A stretch of 64,000 nucleotides of DNA from an uncultured Robinsoniella sp. (GCA_900540475.1 UQGG01000014.1:1-64000); one strand, 5' to 3'; counted from the first letter of the stretch, positions 35,374 through 45,645 are shown. A program made the numbers and translations. Notes: generated from the letters alone by a model not told the origin.

Positions 35374-36477
35374 ATGAAGATTGTCTGCTCAAAATCAGAT
35401 TTATTAAAAAGCGTTAACATTGTTATGAAAGCTGTTCCTTCTAAAACAACAATGCCAATACTGGAATGTATCTTAATCGATGCTTCCACCAATGAAATTA
35501 AGTTAACTTCTAATGATATGGAACTTGGAATTGAAACAAAAGTGACCGGTGAGATCTTAGATAAAGGTATTATTGCACTGGATGCAAAGATTTTTTCTGA
35601 AATTATTCGAAAATTACCGGAAAATGATATAGTTATAGAAACAGATGCAAAGTTACAGGCAACCATTACCTGCGAAAAAGCTAAGTTTAATATTTCCGGA
35701 AAATCCGGGGAGGACTTTTCTTATCTTCCATATGTAGAAAAAAATGATTCCATAGCCCTGTCCCAGTTTACTTTGAAAGAAGTAATTCGTCAGACGATTT
35801 TTTCGATTGCGGCAAATGAAAATAACAAAATGATGACCGGAGAATTATTTGAAATCAATGAAAATGAACTGAAAGTCGTATCATTAGATGGTCATCGAAT
35901 ATCGATTCGGAAAATCGAATTAAAGGATACTTACGGTCACAAGAAGGTTGTCGTTCCTGGAAAGACACTCACGGAAGTGAGCAAGATTTTATCAGGAGAA
36001 GTAGGAGATGAGGTACGCCTGTTCTTCACAAATAACCACATTGTATTTGAGTTTGACCAGACAACGGTTGTGTCCCGTCTGATTGAGGGTGAGTACTTCA
36101 GGATTGAACAGATGCTCTCCAGCGATTATGAGACTAAGGTGGAAATAAATAAAAAAGAATTGCTTGATTGTATCGATCGTGCTACTCTTCTTGTAAAGGA
36201 AAGTGACAAGAAACCGATTATCATTCAGATCAGCGATGGATCTATGGAGCTGAAAATCAATTCCCAGATCGGATCCATGGATGAAGAAATTGATATTACG
36301 AAAGAAGGGAAAGATATCCTGATTGGATTTAACCCCAGATTCTTAATTGATTCACTTCGTGTCATTGACGATGAGAACGTGACGCTGTATCTGGTGAATC
36401 CCAAGGCACCCTGCTTTATTAAAGACGAGAAAGAAACATATATCTATCTGATTCTTCCGGTTAACTTCACGGTATAG
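35374..36477 (+). CDS. dnaN: DNA polymerase III beta subunit (sliding clamp)
   Basis: This is a 367-residue clamp with three repeated domains. Recognisable pieces are KAVPSKTTMPILECILIDAS, the loop FSIAANENNKMMTGELFEI and the C-terminal tail ETYIYLILPVNF (usual P-x-R/N motif region). The ATG follows GAAAGGAGTTACCCAC. It encircles DNA and tethers polymerase. Confidence 0.97.
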   Translation: MKIVCSKSDLLKSVNIVMKAVPSKTTMPILECILIDASTNEIKLTSNDMELGIETKVTGEILDKGIIALDAKIFSEIIRKLPENDIVIETDAKLQATITCEKAKFNISGKSGEDFSYLPYVEKNDSIALSQFTLKEVIRQTIFSIAANENNKMMTGELFEINENELKVVSLDGHRISIRKIELKDTYGHKKVVVPGKTLTEVSKILSGEVGDEVRLFFTNNHIVFEFDQTTVVSRLIEGEYFRIEQMLSSDYETKVEINKKELLDCIDRATLLVKESDKKPIIIQISDGSMELKINSQIGSMDEEIDITKEGKDILIGFNPRFLIDSLRVIDDENVTLYLVNPKAPCFIKDEKETYIYLILPVNFTV

Positions 36478-36490
36478 AGGAAAGGGCATC

Positions 36491-36700
36491 ATGGAAACGA
36501 TTAAGTTAAGAGATGAGTATATTAAATTAGGCCAGGCTTTAAAAGCAGCCGGACTGGTGGATTCCGGAGTGGTTGCGAAAGTTGTGATTCAGGACGGACT
36601 GGTGAAGGTAAATGGCGAAGTAGAATACCAGAGAGGAAAAAAGCTGCATGAAAATGATGTAGTGGACTTCGATGGCGAAACGATAAAAATTGTAAAATAG
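36491..36700 (+). CDS. yaaA: S4-domain RNA-binding protein (YaaA type)
   Basis: This 69-residue protein is a lone S4 domain: IKLGQALKAAGLVDSGVVAK, QDGLVKVNGEVEYQRGKKL and NDVVDFDGETIKI. It lies between dnaN and recF with gaps of 13 and 11 bases, the conserved Firmicute position. The family has been linked to ribosome assembly, but its role is not settled. Confidence 0.92.
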   Translation: METIKLRDEYIKLGQALKAAGLVDSGVVAKVVIQDGLVKVNGEVEYQRGKKLHENDVVDFDGETIKIVK

Positions 36701-36711
36701 TTGGTGCTGAC

Positions 36712-37791
36712 ATGATTATTGAATCTATTAAACTTGAGAAATTTAGAAATTATAATTCCCTAAAGTTAAAGTTTGATAGTGGTACGAATATTTTCTATGG
36801 TGATAATGCGCAGGGGAAGACGAATATTTTAGAAGCAGTGTATCTCTGTGGGACTACCAAATCTCACAAGGGAAGCAAGGACCGGGAAGTTATTCAGTTT
36901 CATGAAGATGAATCTCATATCCGTATGAGGCTGAACAAAAACGGAAGTGCTTATAAGATTGACATGCATCTGAAGAAGAACAGGACCAAGGGGATTGCCA
37001 TTAACGGCATTCCAATCCGAAAGGCCAGTGAGCTCTTTGGTATTGTGAACCTGGTATTTTTCTCACCGGAGGATCTTAATATTATTAAAAACGGTCCTTC
37101 TGAGAGAAGGCGTTTTATTGACATGGAGCTATGTCAGTTAAATAAATTATATTTGTTTCAGTTATCAAATTATAATAAAATAGTGAATCAGAGAAATAAA
37201 CTGCTTAAAGATATTGCTTTTCATCCGGAATACCTGGACACCCTGGATATCTGGGATCAGCAGATGGTTCAGTACGGCTGTAAGGTAATTGAGGAACGCC
37301 AGTTATTTGTAGAACGGCTGAACGGGATCATTGCAGGCATCCATAAAAAGCTTTCGGGAGACCGGGAGGAATTAATTGTGGATTATGAGAAAAACGTTTC
37401 GGCTGAATTTTTTGAAGAACAGTTAAGGAAAAGCAGGGATAAAGATCTGAAGATGCGGATGACCATGACCGGACCCCACAGAGATGACCTGTGTTTTAAA
37501 ATCCAGGATGTGGATATCCGGAAGTTTGGGTCCCAGGGCCAGCAGAGGACAGCGGCTTTATCATTGAAGCTGGCTGAAATTGAGCTGGTGAAGCAGGAAA
37601 TCAAAGATACACCGATTTTATTGCTGGATGATGTCTTGTCTGAACTGGACAGTAACAGGCAACACTATCTGTTAGACAGCATTCACGATATACAAACATT
37701 GATCACCTGTACGGGGATTGATGATTTTATAGAGAATCAATTTAAGATTAATAAAGTATTTCATGTGGTGGACGGTATCGTCTATGAATAA
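36712..37791 (+). CDS. recF: DNA replication and repair protein RecF
   Basis: This 359-residue SMC-like ATPase has Walker A YGDNAQGKTNILEA (residues ~30-43), the signature region FGSQGQQRTAALSLKLAEIE and Walker B ILLLDDVLSELD. It helps load RecA at gaps. It sits between the S4 gene and gyrB in one operon. Confidence 0.97.
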   Translation: MIIESIKLEKFRNYNSLKLKFDSGTNIFYGDNAQGKTNILEAVYLCGTTKSHKGSKDREVIQFHEDESHIRMRLNKNGSAYKIDMHLKKNRTKGIAINGIPIRKASELFGIVNLVFFSPEDLNIIKNGPSERRRFIDMELCQLNKLYLFQLSNYNKIVNQRNKLLKDIAFHPEYLDTLDIWDQQMVQYGCKVIEERQLFVERLNGIIAGIHKKLSGDREELIVDYEKNVSAEFFEEQLRKSRDKDLKMRMTMTGPHRDDLCFKIQDVDIRKFGSQGQQRTAALSLKLAEIELVKQEIKDTPILLLDDVLSELDSNRQHYLLDSIHDIQTLITCTGIDDFIENQFKINKVFHVVDGIVYE

Positions 37792-37830
37792 CATGTGTAA
37801 ATACTCAGCAGCGAAAACAGGAGGATTCTT

Positions 37831-39756
37831 ATGGGTACAGAATTAAATGAAGAATATGGCGCAGATCAAATACAAATTTTAGAGGGGTTGGAGGCAGTCA
37901 GAAAAAGACCCGGTATGTACATTGGAAGTACATCCATCCGCGGACTGCACCACCTTGTGTATGAAATTGTAGATAATGCAGTGGATGAAGCACTTGCAGG
38001 ATACTGTGACACAATTCAGGTGACCATTAATAAAGACAATTCCATAACGGTAATCGATAATGGCCGCGGTATCCCGGTAGGAATCAATCATAAATCAGGA
38101 CTTCCGGCAGTAGAAGTAGTATTTACGATTCTTCATGCCGGCGGTAAATTCGGCGGCGGCGGCTATAAAGTATCCGGTGGTCTTCACGGGGTAGGTGCGT
38201 CTGTCGTGAATGCTTTGTCCGAAAATCTGGAGGTTACCATCTACAGTGAGGGTAAGATTTACAGACAGCGTTATGAAAGAGGAAAAGTTGTTTATAAACT
38301 GAAAGTGATCGGAGAGTGTGATCCGGAGAAGACAGGCACCATGGTTACCTTCCTTCCGGATAAAGAAATCTTCGAGGAAACGGTTTATGATTTTAATACT
38401 TTAAAACAGAGGCTTCGTGAAATGGCATTCCTGACCAAGAATATCAGAATTATCTTAAGGGATGAGAGAAACGAAGAGCCGGTGGAGAAAGTTTTCCACT
38501 ACGAAGGCGGTATTAAGGAATTTGTTACTTATCTCAACAAAGGGAAAAATTCGCTCTATCCGGATATTATCTACTGCGAAGGAACCAGAGACGATGTATA
38601 CGTAGAAGTTGCAATGCAGCACAATGACGGCTATACGGAAGGTGCATACAGTTTTGTAAATAACATTACAACTCCGGAAGGCGGTACCCATCTGACCGGG
38701 TTTAAGAGTGCGCTGACCAAGACTTTTAATGATTATGCCAGAACCAACAAGCTGATTAAAGACAGTGAGTCTTTGGTTGGGGAAGATATCAGGGAAGGTA
38801 TCACGGCAATTATCAGTATTAAAATTGGCGATCCCCAGTTCGAAGGACAGACCAAACAGAAACTGGGCAACAGTGAGGCGCGTGGTGCCGTTGATAATGT
38901 GGTTTCTGAACAGCTTATGATTTATCTGGAACAGCATCCTCAGATTGCGAAGATGATTCTGGAAAAATCAATTATGGCACAAAGAGCAAGAGACGCTGCA
39001 AGAAAAGCAAGAGATTTGACCAGAAGAAAATCGGCGCTTGACGGAATGTCTCTTCCCGGTAAACTGGCAGATTGTTCGGATAAGGATCCGAAAAACTGTG
39101 AAATTTACATCGTTGAGGGAGATTCTGCGGGTGGTTCAGCTAAGACAGCGAGAAGCAGAAGTACCCAGGCGATACTTCCTCTCCGAGGAAAAATATTAAA
39201 TGTGGAAAAGGCAAGACTGGATAAAATCTATGCTAATGCTGAGATTAAAGCAATGATTACAGCGTTTGGAACAGGTATCCACGATGACTTTGATATATCG
39301 AAACTGAGATACCATAAGATTATTATTATGACGGATGCCGACGTTGACGGCGCCCATATCAGTACGTTATTATTGACCTTTATGTATCGTTTTATGCCTG
39401 ATTTGATTAAAGAAGGCCATGTGTATCTGGCACAGCCGCCTCTTTATAAGCTGGAGAAAAACAAAAAAGTGTGGTATGCTTACAGCGATGAAGAATTAAA
39501 TACAATTTTATCAGAAGTCGGAAGAGATCAGAGTAATAAGATACAGCGTTATAAAGGACTTGGAGAAATGGATGCGGAACAGCTGTGGGAGACAACCATG
39601 GATCCGGAGAGTAGAATTTTACTGCGGGTAACCATGGATGAAGAAGCATCTTCGGAGCTGGATCTTACTTTTACGACCTTAATGGGAGACCAGGTAGAGC
39701 CGCGCCGTGAATTCATTGAAGAAAATGCTAAATATGTAGAAAATCTGGACATTTAG
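37831..39756 (+). CDS. gyrB: DNA gyrase subunit B
   Basis: The 641-residue protein has the GHKL ATPase domain (EIVDNAVDEAL, VIDNGRGIPV, VSGGLHGVGASVVNAL), transducer and TOPRIM domain (YIVEGDSAGGSAKTARSRST, MTDADVDGAHI), and a short C-terminal tail with the QRYKGLGEMDAEQLWETTMD motif. It lacks the long insert seen in some Gram-negative GyrB. The ATG follows AACAGGAGGATTCTT. It supplies ATP hydrolysis for negative supercoiling with GyrA. Confidence 0.98.
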   Translation: MGTELNEEYGADQIQILEGLEAVRKRPGMYIGSTSIRGLHHLVYEIVDNAVDEALAGYCDTIQVTINKDNSITVIDNGRGIPVGINHKSGLPAVEVVFTILHAGGKFGGGGYKVSGGLHGVGASVVNALSENLEVTIYSEGKIYRQRYERGKVVYKLKVIGECDPEKTGTMVTFLPDKEIFEETVYDFNTLKQRLREMAFLTKNIRIILRDERNEEPVEKVFHYEGGIKEFVTYLNKGKNSLYPDIIYCEGTRDDVYVEVAMQHNDGYTEGAYSFVNNITTPEGGTHLTGFKSALTKTFNDYARTNKLIKDSESLVGEDIREGITAIISIKIGDPQFEGQTKQKLGNSEARGAVDNVVSEQLMIYLEQHPQIAKMILEKSIMAQRARDAARKARDLTRRKSALDGMSLPGKLADCSDKDPKNCEIYIVEGDSAGGSAKTARSRSTQAILPLRGKILNVEKARLDKIYANAEIKAMITAFGTGIHDDFDISKLRYHKIIIMTDADVDGAHISTLLLTFMYRFMPDLIKEGHVYLAQPPLYKLEKNKKVWYAYSDEELNTILSEVGRDQSNKIQRYKGLGEMDAEQLWETTMDPESRILLRVTMDEEASSELDLTFTTLMGDQVEPRREFIEENAKYVENLDI

Positions 39757-39769
39757 GAGGAGAAAGTCG

Positions 39770-42451
39770 TTGGAAGACAATATTTTTGATAAGGTACATG
39801 ATGTCGATCTAAAGAAAACAATGGAGAAATCCTACATCGACTATGCCATGAGCGTTATTGCTGCCCGGGCACTTCCTGATGTAAGAGACGGGTTAAAGCC
39901 TGTTCAGCGTAGAGTTCTGTATTCTATGATCGAATTAAATAATGGTCCTGACAAGCCGCATAGAAAATGTGCGCGTATTGTCGGTGATACCATGGGTAAG
40001 TATCACCCCCACGGTGACAGCTCTATCTATGGAGCACTTGTAAATATGGAACAGGAATGGTCTACCCGTTATCCGTTGGTTGACGGACATGGAAACTTTG
40101 GTTCCGTGGACGGTGACGGTGCGGCTGCCATGCGTTATACAGAAGCACGTCTCAGCAAGATTTCCATGGAAATGCTGGCTGATATCAATAAAAACACGGT
40201 AGATTTTGTACCCAACTTTGACGAGACAGAGAGAGAACCTGCGGTTCTTCCGGCAAGATATCCGAACCTTCTGGTAAACGGAACTTCCGGTATTGCCGTT
40301 GGTATGGCTACCAATATCCCGCCCCACAATCTGAAAGAGATTGTAAATGCAGTAATCAAAATGATTGATAACCGCATTGAAGAGAGCCGGGATACGGAAA
40401 TTGATGAAATACTGGAAATTGTTAAAGGTCCTGACTTTCCTACCGGTGCCCAGATTCTGGGTACAAAGGGAATAGAAGAAGCTTATCGGACAGGAAGGGG
40501 AAAAATCCGTGTCCGCGCAGTTACTGATATTGAATCCATGCCAAATGGAAAGAGCAGAATCATTGTAAGTGAATTGCCGTACATGGTAAATAAAGCGAGA
40601 TTAATAGAGAAGATCGCTGATCTGGTAAGAGATAAAAAAGTTGACGGTATCACGAATATTACCGATGAATCAAACCGGGAAGGTATGCGTATTAACATTG
40701 AGCTTCGCCGTGATGTGAATGCCAATGTGCTTTTAAACCAGTTATATAAGCATACTCAGCTTCAGGATACTTTTGGTGTCATTATGCTGGCACTTATCAA
40801 TAATGAGCCAAAGGTTATGAATATTCTTCAGATGCTGCATTATTATATCCAGCACCAGGAAGAAGTTGTTACCAGAAGAACCCAGTATGAACTGAATAAG
40901 GCAGAAGAGCGTGCCCATATTTTACAGGGGTTACTGATTGCCCTTGACAATATTGATGAGGTAATCCGTATTATCCGTGCATCAAAGAATGCTCAGATCG
41001 CAAAAGAAGGATTAATTGAGCGTTTTGGACTGTCAGATGTACAGGCACAGGCAATCGTAGACATGAGGCTGCGTGCCCTGACCGGTCTGGAAAGAGAGAA
41101 GCTGGAAAATGAATATAAAGAGCTGATGGAACGAATCACCTACTTAAAATCCATTCTGGCTGACAGAAATCTCCTGCTTGGCGTCATTCGTGAGGAAATT
41201 ATTATTATCCGGGATAAATTTGGTGATGAGAGAAGGACTTCGATTGGATTTGACGAATTTGATATCTCAATGGAAGACCTGATTCCAAAGTCAAATGTTG
41301 TGATAGCAATGACCAAATTGGGTTATATTAAGCGTATGACAATTGATAACTTTAAGAGCCAGAACAGAGGCGGAAAAGGGATCAAGGGAATGCAGACCAT
41401 TGATGATGATTACATCGAGGATCTGCTGATGACTTCCACCCACCACTATCTGATGTTCTTTACCAATACCGGAAAAGTATACAGGCTGAAAGCGTATGAA
41501 ATTCCGGAATCCAGCAGGACGGCAAGAGGAACGGCTATAATTAACCTTCTGCAGCTCTCCCCTGGCGAAAAGATTACGGCCATGATCCCGATTAAGGAAT
41601 ATAAAGCTGGCAGATATCTGTTTATGGCAACGAAGAACGGTATCGTGAAGAAGACGCCGATCCGGGATTATGCAAATGTGAGAAAAACGGGACTGGCTGC
41701 AATCAGCCTTCGTGAAGAGGATGAACTGATTGAAGTTAAGACAACCAATAACGAAAAAGATATCATTCTTGTTACCAAATACGGACAGTGTATCCGATTC
41801 CACGAGACCGATGTAAGAAGCACCGGAAGAACATCTATGGGTGTTATCGGTATGAGTCTGTCACACGGGGATGAAGTAATTGGAATGCAGCTGAATACCC
41901 AGGGTGAATACCTGATGATTGTTTCCGAAAAAGGAATGGGCAAGCTGACCCATATGAATGAATTTACGGCACAGAACAGAGGCGGTAAAGGTGTGAAGTG
42001 CTATAAAATCATGGAGAAAACCGGAAATGTGATCGGAGTTAAGGCAGTTAATAAAGAAAATGAAATCATGATTATCAGTACAGAGGGTATTGTAATCCGT
42101 ATGATGTGCGGAGACATTTCTGTTCTGGGACGTGTCACTTCCGGCGTGAGGCTGATTAACATGGATGTGGATAATGACATTATGGTTGCCAGCATTGCAA
42201 AAGTAAGGGAAAGTTCCAATCAGACAGAAGAAGATATGTTAAAATCACTGGAAGAAGAATTGCTGGAAGAGGAATCTTCAGATGGTGAGGCTGAAACATC
42301 AGGTGAGGCTGGTTCCATAGAAATGGACGAAGCAGCTGACGCATCCATCGACAGTCTGGTAGAGCGTGCACTGGAAGAGAAGGAAAAAGAAGAACAGGAA
42401 TCTCTGGATAATGGTTCTGAAGAGGATTCACAGGATGGACAGGACGAGTAA
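39770..42451 (+). CDS. gyrA: DNA gyrase subunit A
   Basis: The 893-residue protein starts at a TTG behind AGGAGGAGAAAG, 13 bases after gyrB. The breakage domain has the quinolone region HPHGDSSIYGAL (Ser84, Gly88) and the catalytic Tyr123 in MRYTEAR. The C-terminal beta-pinwheel carries the GyrA box QNRGGKG, which separates gyrase from topoisomerase IV. The last ~75 residues are strongly acidic (many Glu/Asp/Ser), longer than usual. Gly88 replaces the Asp/Glu usually found there. Confidence 0.98.
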   Translation: MEDNIFDKVHDVDLKKTMEKSYIDYAMSVIAARALPDVRDGLKPVQRRVLYSMIELNNGPDKPHRKCARIVGDTMGKYHPHGDSSIYGALVNMEQEWSTRYPLVDGHGNFGSVDGDGAAAMRYTEARLSKISMEMLADINKNTVDFVPNFDETEREPAVLPARYPNLLVNGTSGIAVGMATNIPPHNLKEIVNAVIKMIDNRIEESRDTEIDEILEIVKGPDFPTGAQILGTKGIEEAYRTGRGKIRVRAVTDIESMPNGKSRIIVSELPYMVNKARLIEKIADLVRDKKVDGITNITDESNREGMRINIELRRDVNANVLLNQLYKHTQLQDTFGVIMLALINNEPKVMNILQMLHYYIQHQEEVVTRRTQYELNKAEERAHILQGLLIALDNIDEVIRIIRASKNAQIAKEGLIERFGLSDVQAQAIVDMRLRALTGLEREKLENEYKELMERITYLKSILADRNLLLGVIREEIIIIRDKFGDERRTSIGFDEFDISMEDLIPKSNVVIAMTKLGYIKRMTIDNFKSQNRGGKGIKGMQTIDDDYIEDLLMTSTHHYLMFFTNTGKVYRLKAYEIPESSRTARGTAIINLLQLSPGEKITAMIPIKEYKAGRYLFMATKNGIVKKTPIRDYANVRKTGLAAISLREEDELIEVKTTNNEKDIILVTKYGQCIRFHETDVRSTGRTSMGVIGMSLSHGDEVIGMQLNTQGEYLMIVSEKGMGKLTHMNEFTAQNRGGKGVKCYKIMEKTGNVIGVKAVNKENEIMIISTEGIVIRMMCGDISVLGRVTSGVRLINMDVDNDIMVASIAKVRESSNQTEEDMLKSLEEELLEEESSDGEAETSGEAGSIEMDEAADASIDSLVERALEEKEKEEQESLDNGSEEDSQDGQDE

Positions 42452-42487
42452 TCAGTATTACTCTTTTTAGGTAATTGGAGGCACATT

Positions 42488-43822
42488 ATGAATATACGCA
42501 GATTGCTTGCAGTCTGGAGTGCAAAGTTTATTGGATTTGCATGCAGGTTAACCGGAAAACAGGGGGTTACGCTGGCTGGGCAGATAGCCCTGAAGCTGGA
42601 TCCTAAGATTTTGACAGAGCTGGCAGAAGAGGTAAGGGAAAAAGTATTTGTTGTGTGTGGAACCAATGGGAAAACCACAACCAATAACCTGCTCTGCTCT
42701 GCCATTGAGGCAGAAAAGAAAAAAGTAGTCTGCAATCATACGGGCTCAAATATGTTAAATGGTGTAGTCTCTGCATTTGTACTGTCTGCTGGAATGAACG
42801 GACATCTGGATGCCGACTATGCCTGTATTGAAATTGATGAAGCGTCCACAGTGCGGATTTTACCCCATTTTAAGCCGGATTATATGGTTCTTACCAATCT
42901 GTTTAGGGACCAGCTGGACCGGTATGGAGAAATCGATATTACTATGAACCTGTTAAAAGATGCCATGCATATGGCACCGGACATGACCGTTATTGTGAAT
43001 GCAGATGATGCTCTGTCAGCGTATCTGGCAATGGACAGCGGCAATTCCTGTGTCACATACGGAATCAGTGAACAGGTATTTGAAGAATCCAGCGTCAATG
43101 AGATCAGAGAAGGCAGATTCTGTAAAAACTGCGGAGAGAAGCTGGTTTACCACTTTTACCATTACAGCCAGCTGGGAGATTATGAATGTCCCTCCTGCGG
43201 ATTTAAACGACCGGATCCGGATTTTGATGCATCGAATATTTATGCCGGCGGAAAGCTGGCTTTTGACGTGGAAGGCAGGCATATTACTGCTAACTACAGA
43301 GGGTTCTACAACATTTACAATATTTTAGCCGCGTATACGGCTGCCAGAACCGCAGGAATGGATTTAAATCACTTTAATGATGTCCTATATAGGTTTAACC
43401 CTCAAAATGGCCGTATGGAGCAATTTGAGATCAATGGAACCCATATCATGCTGAACCTGGCGAAGAACCCGGCAGGGTTTAACCAGAACATTTCAGCAGT
43501 GATGGAAGATGAGACGAAAAAAGATGTGATCATTCTGATTAATGACAATGATCAGGACGGCATCGATATCTCCTGGCTCTGGGATGTGGATTTTGACCGG
43601 TTTAAGGATGCAAATGTCAATTCCATTACAGTCAGCGGAATCCGCTGCCAGGATATGAGGCTGAGGCTGAAATACGTGGATATACCGTCTGTTCTGGAAC
43701 CGGATGTAGAAAAAGCGATTCAGGAACGCATCCAAAACGGGACAGGCAATCTGTATGTGCTGGTAAATTATACGGCTCTTTACAGTACCCACAATATTTT
43801 GAAGAAGCTGGAACAGGGATAG
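42488..43822 (+). CDS. murT: lipid II isoglutaminyl synthase, MurT subunit
   Basis: This is a 444-residue Mur-ligase-like protein with P-loop CGTNGKTTT (57-65), a zinc ribbon (Cys212/215 and Cys234/237) inserted in the central domain, and the C-terminal DUF1727 domain (RMEQFEINGTHIMLNLAKNP). With GatD it amidates the D-glutamate of lipid II to isoglutamine. gatD follows after 13 bases. Confidence 0.95.
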   Translation: MNIRRLLAVWSAKFIGFACRLTGKQGVTLAGQIALKLDPKILTELAEEVREKVFVVCGTNGKTTTNNLLCSAIEAEKKKVVCNHTGSNMLNGVVSAFVLSAGMNGHLDADYACIEIDEASTVRILPHFKPDYMVLTNLFRDQLDRYGEIDITMNLLKDAMHMAPDMTVIVNADDALSAYLAMDSGNSCVTYGISEQVFEESSVNEIREGRFCKNCGEKLVYHFYHYSQLGDYECPSCGFKRPDPDFDASNIYAGGKLAFDVEGRHITANYRGFYNIYNILAAYTAARTAGMDLNHFNDVLYRFNPQNGRMEQFEINGTHIMLNLAKNPAGFNQNISAVMEDETKKDVIILINDNDQDGIDISWLWDVDFDRFKDANVNSITVSGIRCQDMRLRLKYVDIPSVLEPDVEKAIQERIQNGTGNLYVLVNYTALYSTHNILKKLEQG

Positions 43823-43835
43823 GGCGGAGGAAAGC

Positions 43836-44567
43836 ATGAAGATCATTATTGGACATTTATATCCGGATTTGTTGAATCTCTACGGGGACAGAGGTAATAT
43901 CCAATGCATGATGAAGCGCTGTGAATGGCGTGGAATTGAGGCAGAGACAATCGAATATCAGCTTGAAGATGAGATTGACTTTTCCAAGCTGGACATTGTC
44001 CTTCTGGGCGGAGGCTCGGACCGGGAACAGATGCTGGTATGTGAAAAGCTGAAAACCATCCGGGGCGACTTTAAAAATTATGTGGAAGATAACGGCGTAG
44101 TAATTGCAATCTGCGGCGGATATCAGCTTCTGGGCAATTATTATATGACGGACGCCGGCAATATAGAGGGGCTTGGACTGGTTAACCTGCATACAGAGCA
44201 GGGAAAAGACCGTCTGATCCAGAATATTGTGATTAAAAGCGAATTGTTCGATACCCCTATTGTGGGATTTGAAAATCACGGGGGCAGGACATTTATTAAT
44301 AAAAACAAGCCTCTTGGAAAAGTGCTTTATGGTTCCGGGAACAATGGTGAGACGGGATATGAAGGTGTGATCTACAAAAATGTGATCGGAACCTACCTGC
44401 ATGGCCCGCTGCTGCCGAAGAACCCCCAGCTTTGTGACTACCTTCTGTCGAAGGCGCTGGAACGCAGATATGGGGAAAACGTGGAATTGGAGCCCTTGGA
44501 TGACAGACAGGAATTGGAAGCGAATCAGTATATTGTAAATCGGTTTGCGAAAAGAGGAAATTCATAG
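43836..44567 (+). CDS. gatD: lipid II isoglutaminyl synthase, glutaminase subunit GatD
   Basis: This 243-residue class I glutamine amidotransferase (CobB/CobQ type) has nucleophile Cys93 in AICGGYQLLG and a C-terminal His in GTYLHGPLLPKNP. It begins IIGHLYPDLLNLYGDRGNI, typical of GatD. It releases ammonia from glutamine for MurT. It is the last gene of the rightward origin block and ends at a strong terminator. Confidence 0.95.
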   Translation: MKIIIGHLYPDLLNLYGDRGNIQCMMKRCEWRGIEAETIEYQLEDEIDFSKLDIVLLGGGSDREQMLVCEKLKTIRGDFKNYVEDNGVVIAICGGYQLLGNYYMTDAGNIEGLGLVNLHTEQGKDRLIQNIVIKSELFDTPIVGFENHGGRTFINKNKPLGKVLYGSGNNGETGYEGVIYKNVIGTYLHGPLLPKNPQLCDYLLSKALERRYGENVELEPLDDRQELEANQYIVNRFAKRGNS

Positions 44568-44579
44568 ATGGATATTGCG

Positions 44580-44609
44580 ACAGGATTGTGAAAACAATCC
44601 TGTTTTTTC
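44580..44609 (+). terminator. terminator after murT-gatD
   Basis: A perfect 10-bp stem ACAGGATTGT/ACAATCCTGT with a GAAA tetraloop is followed by six T, 12 bases after the gatD stop. Confidence 0.95.
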
Positions 44610-44629
44610 TTTGTTTTATTACTTTTTGT

Positions 44630-44658
44630 TTGACTTTCTGTTGTTTTTAATCTATAAT
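44630..44658 (+). promoter_or_regulatory. promoter of the class II aldolase gene
   Basis: TTGACT and TATAAT are separated by 17 bases, about 58 bases upstream of the aldolase start. The near-consensus match suggests strong expression. Confidence 0.85.
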
Positions 44659-44715
44659 TAATAAAAAGATTTTACAAAATTGATGCAATCAGCATCAGGA
44701 ATAGGAGAGGGTAAA

Positions 44716-45645
44716 ATGTTAGCAAACTTAAATGATGTATTGTATCCGGCAAAAAAGGGCAAATATGCAGTTGGTTTGTTCAATGCAGTTACGCTGGAGT
44801 TGGCAAGGGGGATTATTGCAGCGGCTGAAGAGACAGGTTCTCCGGTAATTATGGGAACTGCTGAGGTTCTGCTTCCTTATGGTCCAATGGAGGAATTGTC
44901 ATACTTTTTAATTCCAATGGCTAAAAAGGCAAAAGTTCCTGTAGTCATTCATTTTGATCACGGTCTCACAAAGGATGCATGCCTGAAAGCGTTGGATCTG
45001 GGATTTTCATCGATTATGTACGACTGTTCTACGGACAGTTACGAGGAAAACGTAAAGAAAGTGAAAGAAATGGCGGATATCGCCCACTCTTACGGGGCTA
45101 CAATTGAAGGTGAGTTAGGACATGTAGGAGATAATGAAGGCTCACATGAAGGCAGTTCACACATGGAGGACCCCAGTAAATTCTACACAGATCCGGCACA
45201 GGCAAAAGACTTTGTAGATAAAACAGGAGTAGACGCGCTGGCAATTGCGGTAGGAACGGCACATGGTGCCTACAAGCTTCCTCCTAAACTGGACTTTGAA
45301 CGTATTAAAACAATCGCGCATACCATTGATGTTCCTCTCGTGCTTCATGGCGGATCGGGACTAAAGGATGAAGATTTTAAGAAAGCAATTCATTGCGGAA
45401 TCAGCAAGGTTAATATATTTACAGATATTAATATTGCAGCTGTGGAAGCAGAGTTCCGGGCATTTGAGTATATGGAAAAAGGAATCATAGACCTGGTGCC
45501 TGCAGCAGTGCAGGCAGTAAAGTCGGAAGTCCAAAAGAAAATGGAATTATTTGGATCCGTGGGACAGGTCTATGGCAATAAGCCGGATATTCATAAGCTG
45601 ATTGAACAGGTAGTGAAAGAAGTAATGGCTCAGTATAAAAAGTAA
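44716..45645 (+). CDS. class II fructose/ketose-bisphosphate aldolase
   Basis: The 309-residue zinc aldolase starts at the ATG at 44716 behind AGGAGAGGG. An in-frame ATG 36 bases upstream has no ribosome site. It has VVIHFDHGLTKD (Asp81 catalytic, His82 zinc), EGELGHVGDNEG, the zinc His in AVGTAHGAYK and LHGGSGL (phosphate loop). It cleaves a ketose bisphosphate to dihydroxyacetone phosphate and an aldehyde. I cannot tell fructose from tagatose type. It has its own promoter, next to a sugar-catabolic region. Confidence 0.9.
   Translation: MLANLNDVLYPAKKGKYAVGLFNAVTLELARGIIAAAEETGSPVIMGTAEVLLPYGPMEELSYFLIPMAKKAKVPVVIHFDHGLTKDACLKALDLGFSSIMYDCSTDSYEENVKKVKEMADIAHSYGATIEGELGHVGDNEGSHEGSSHMEDPSKFYTDPAQAKDFVDKTGVDALAIAVGTAHGAYKLPPKLDFERIKTIAHTIDVPLVLHGGSGLKDEDFKKAIHCGISKVNIFTDINIAAVEAEFRAFEYMEKGIIDLVPAAVQAVKSEVQKKMELFGSVGQVYGNKPDIHKLIEQVVKEVMAQYKK

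Noticed and set aside
39770..42451. Assignment as topoisomerase IV subunit ParC
   Set aside because: The GyrA box QNRGGKG is present, the gene directly follows gyrB and lies at the origin.
42220..42735. A 171-residue minus-strand frame opposite the gyrA tail and murT start
   Set aside because: It is antisense to two well-supported genes, Ser/Pro-rich from the complement of acidic codons, and has no ribosome site.
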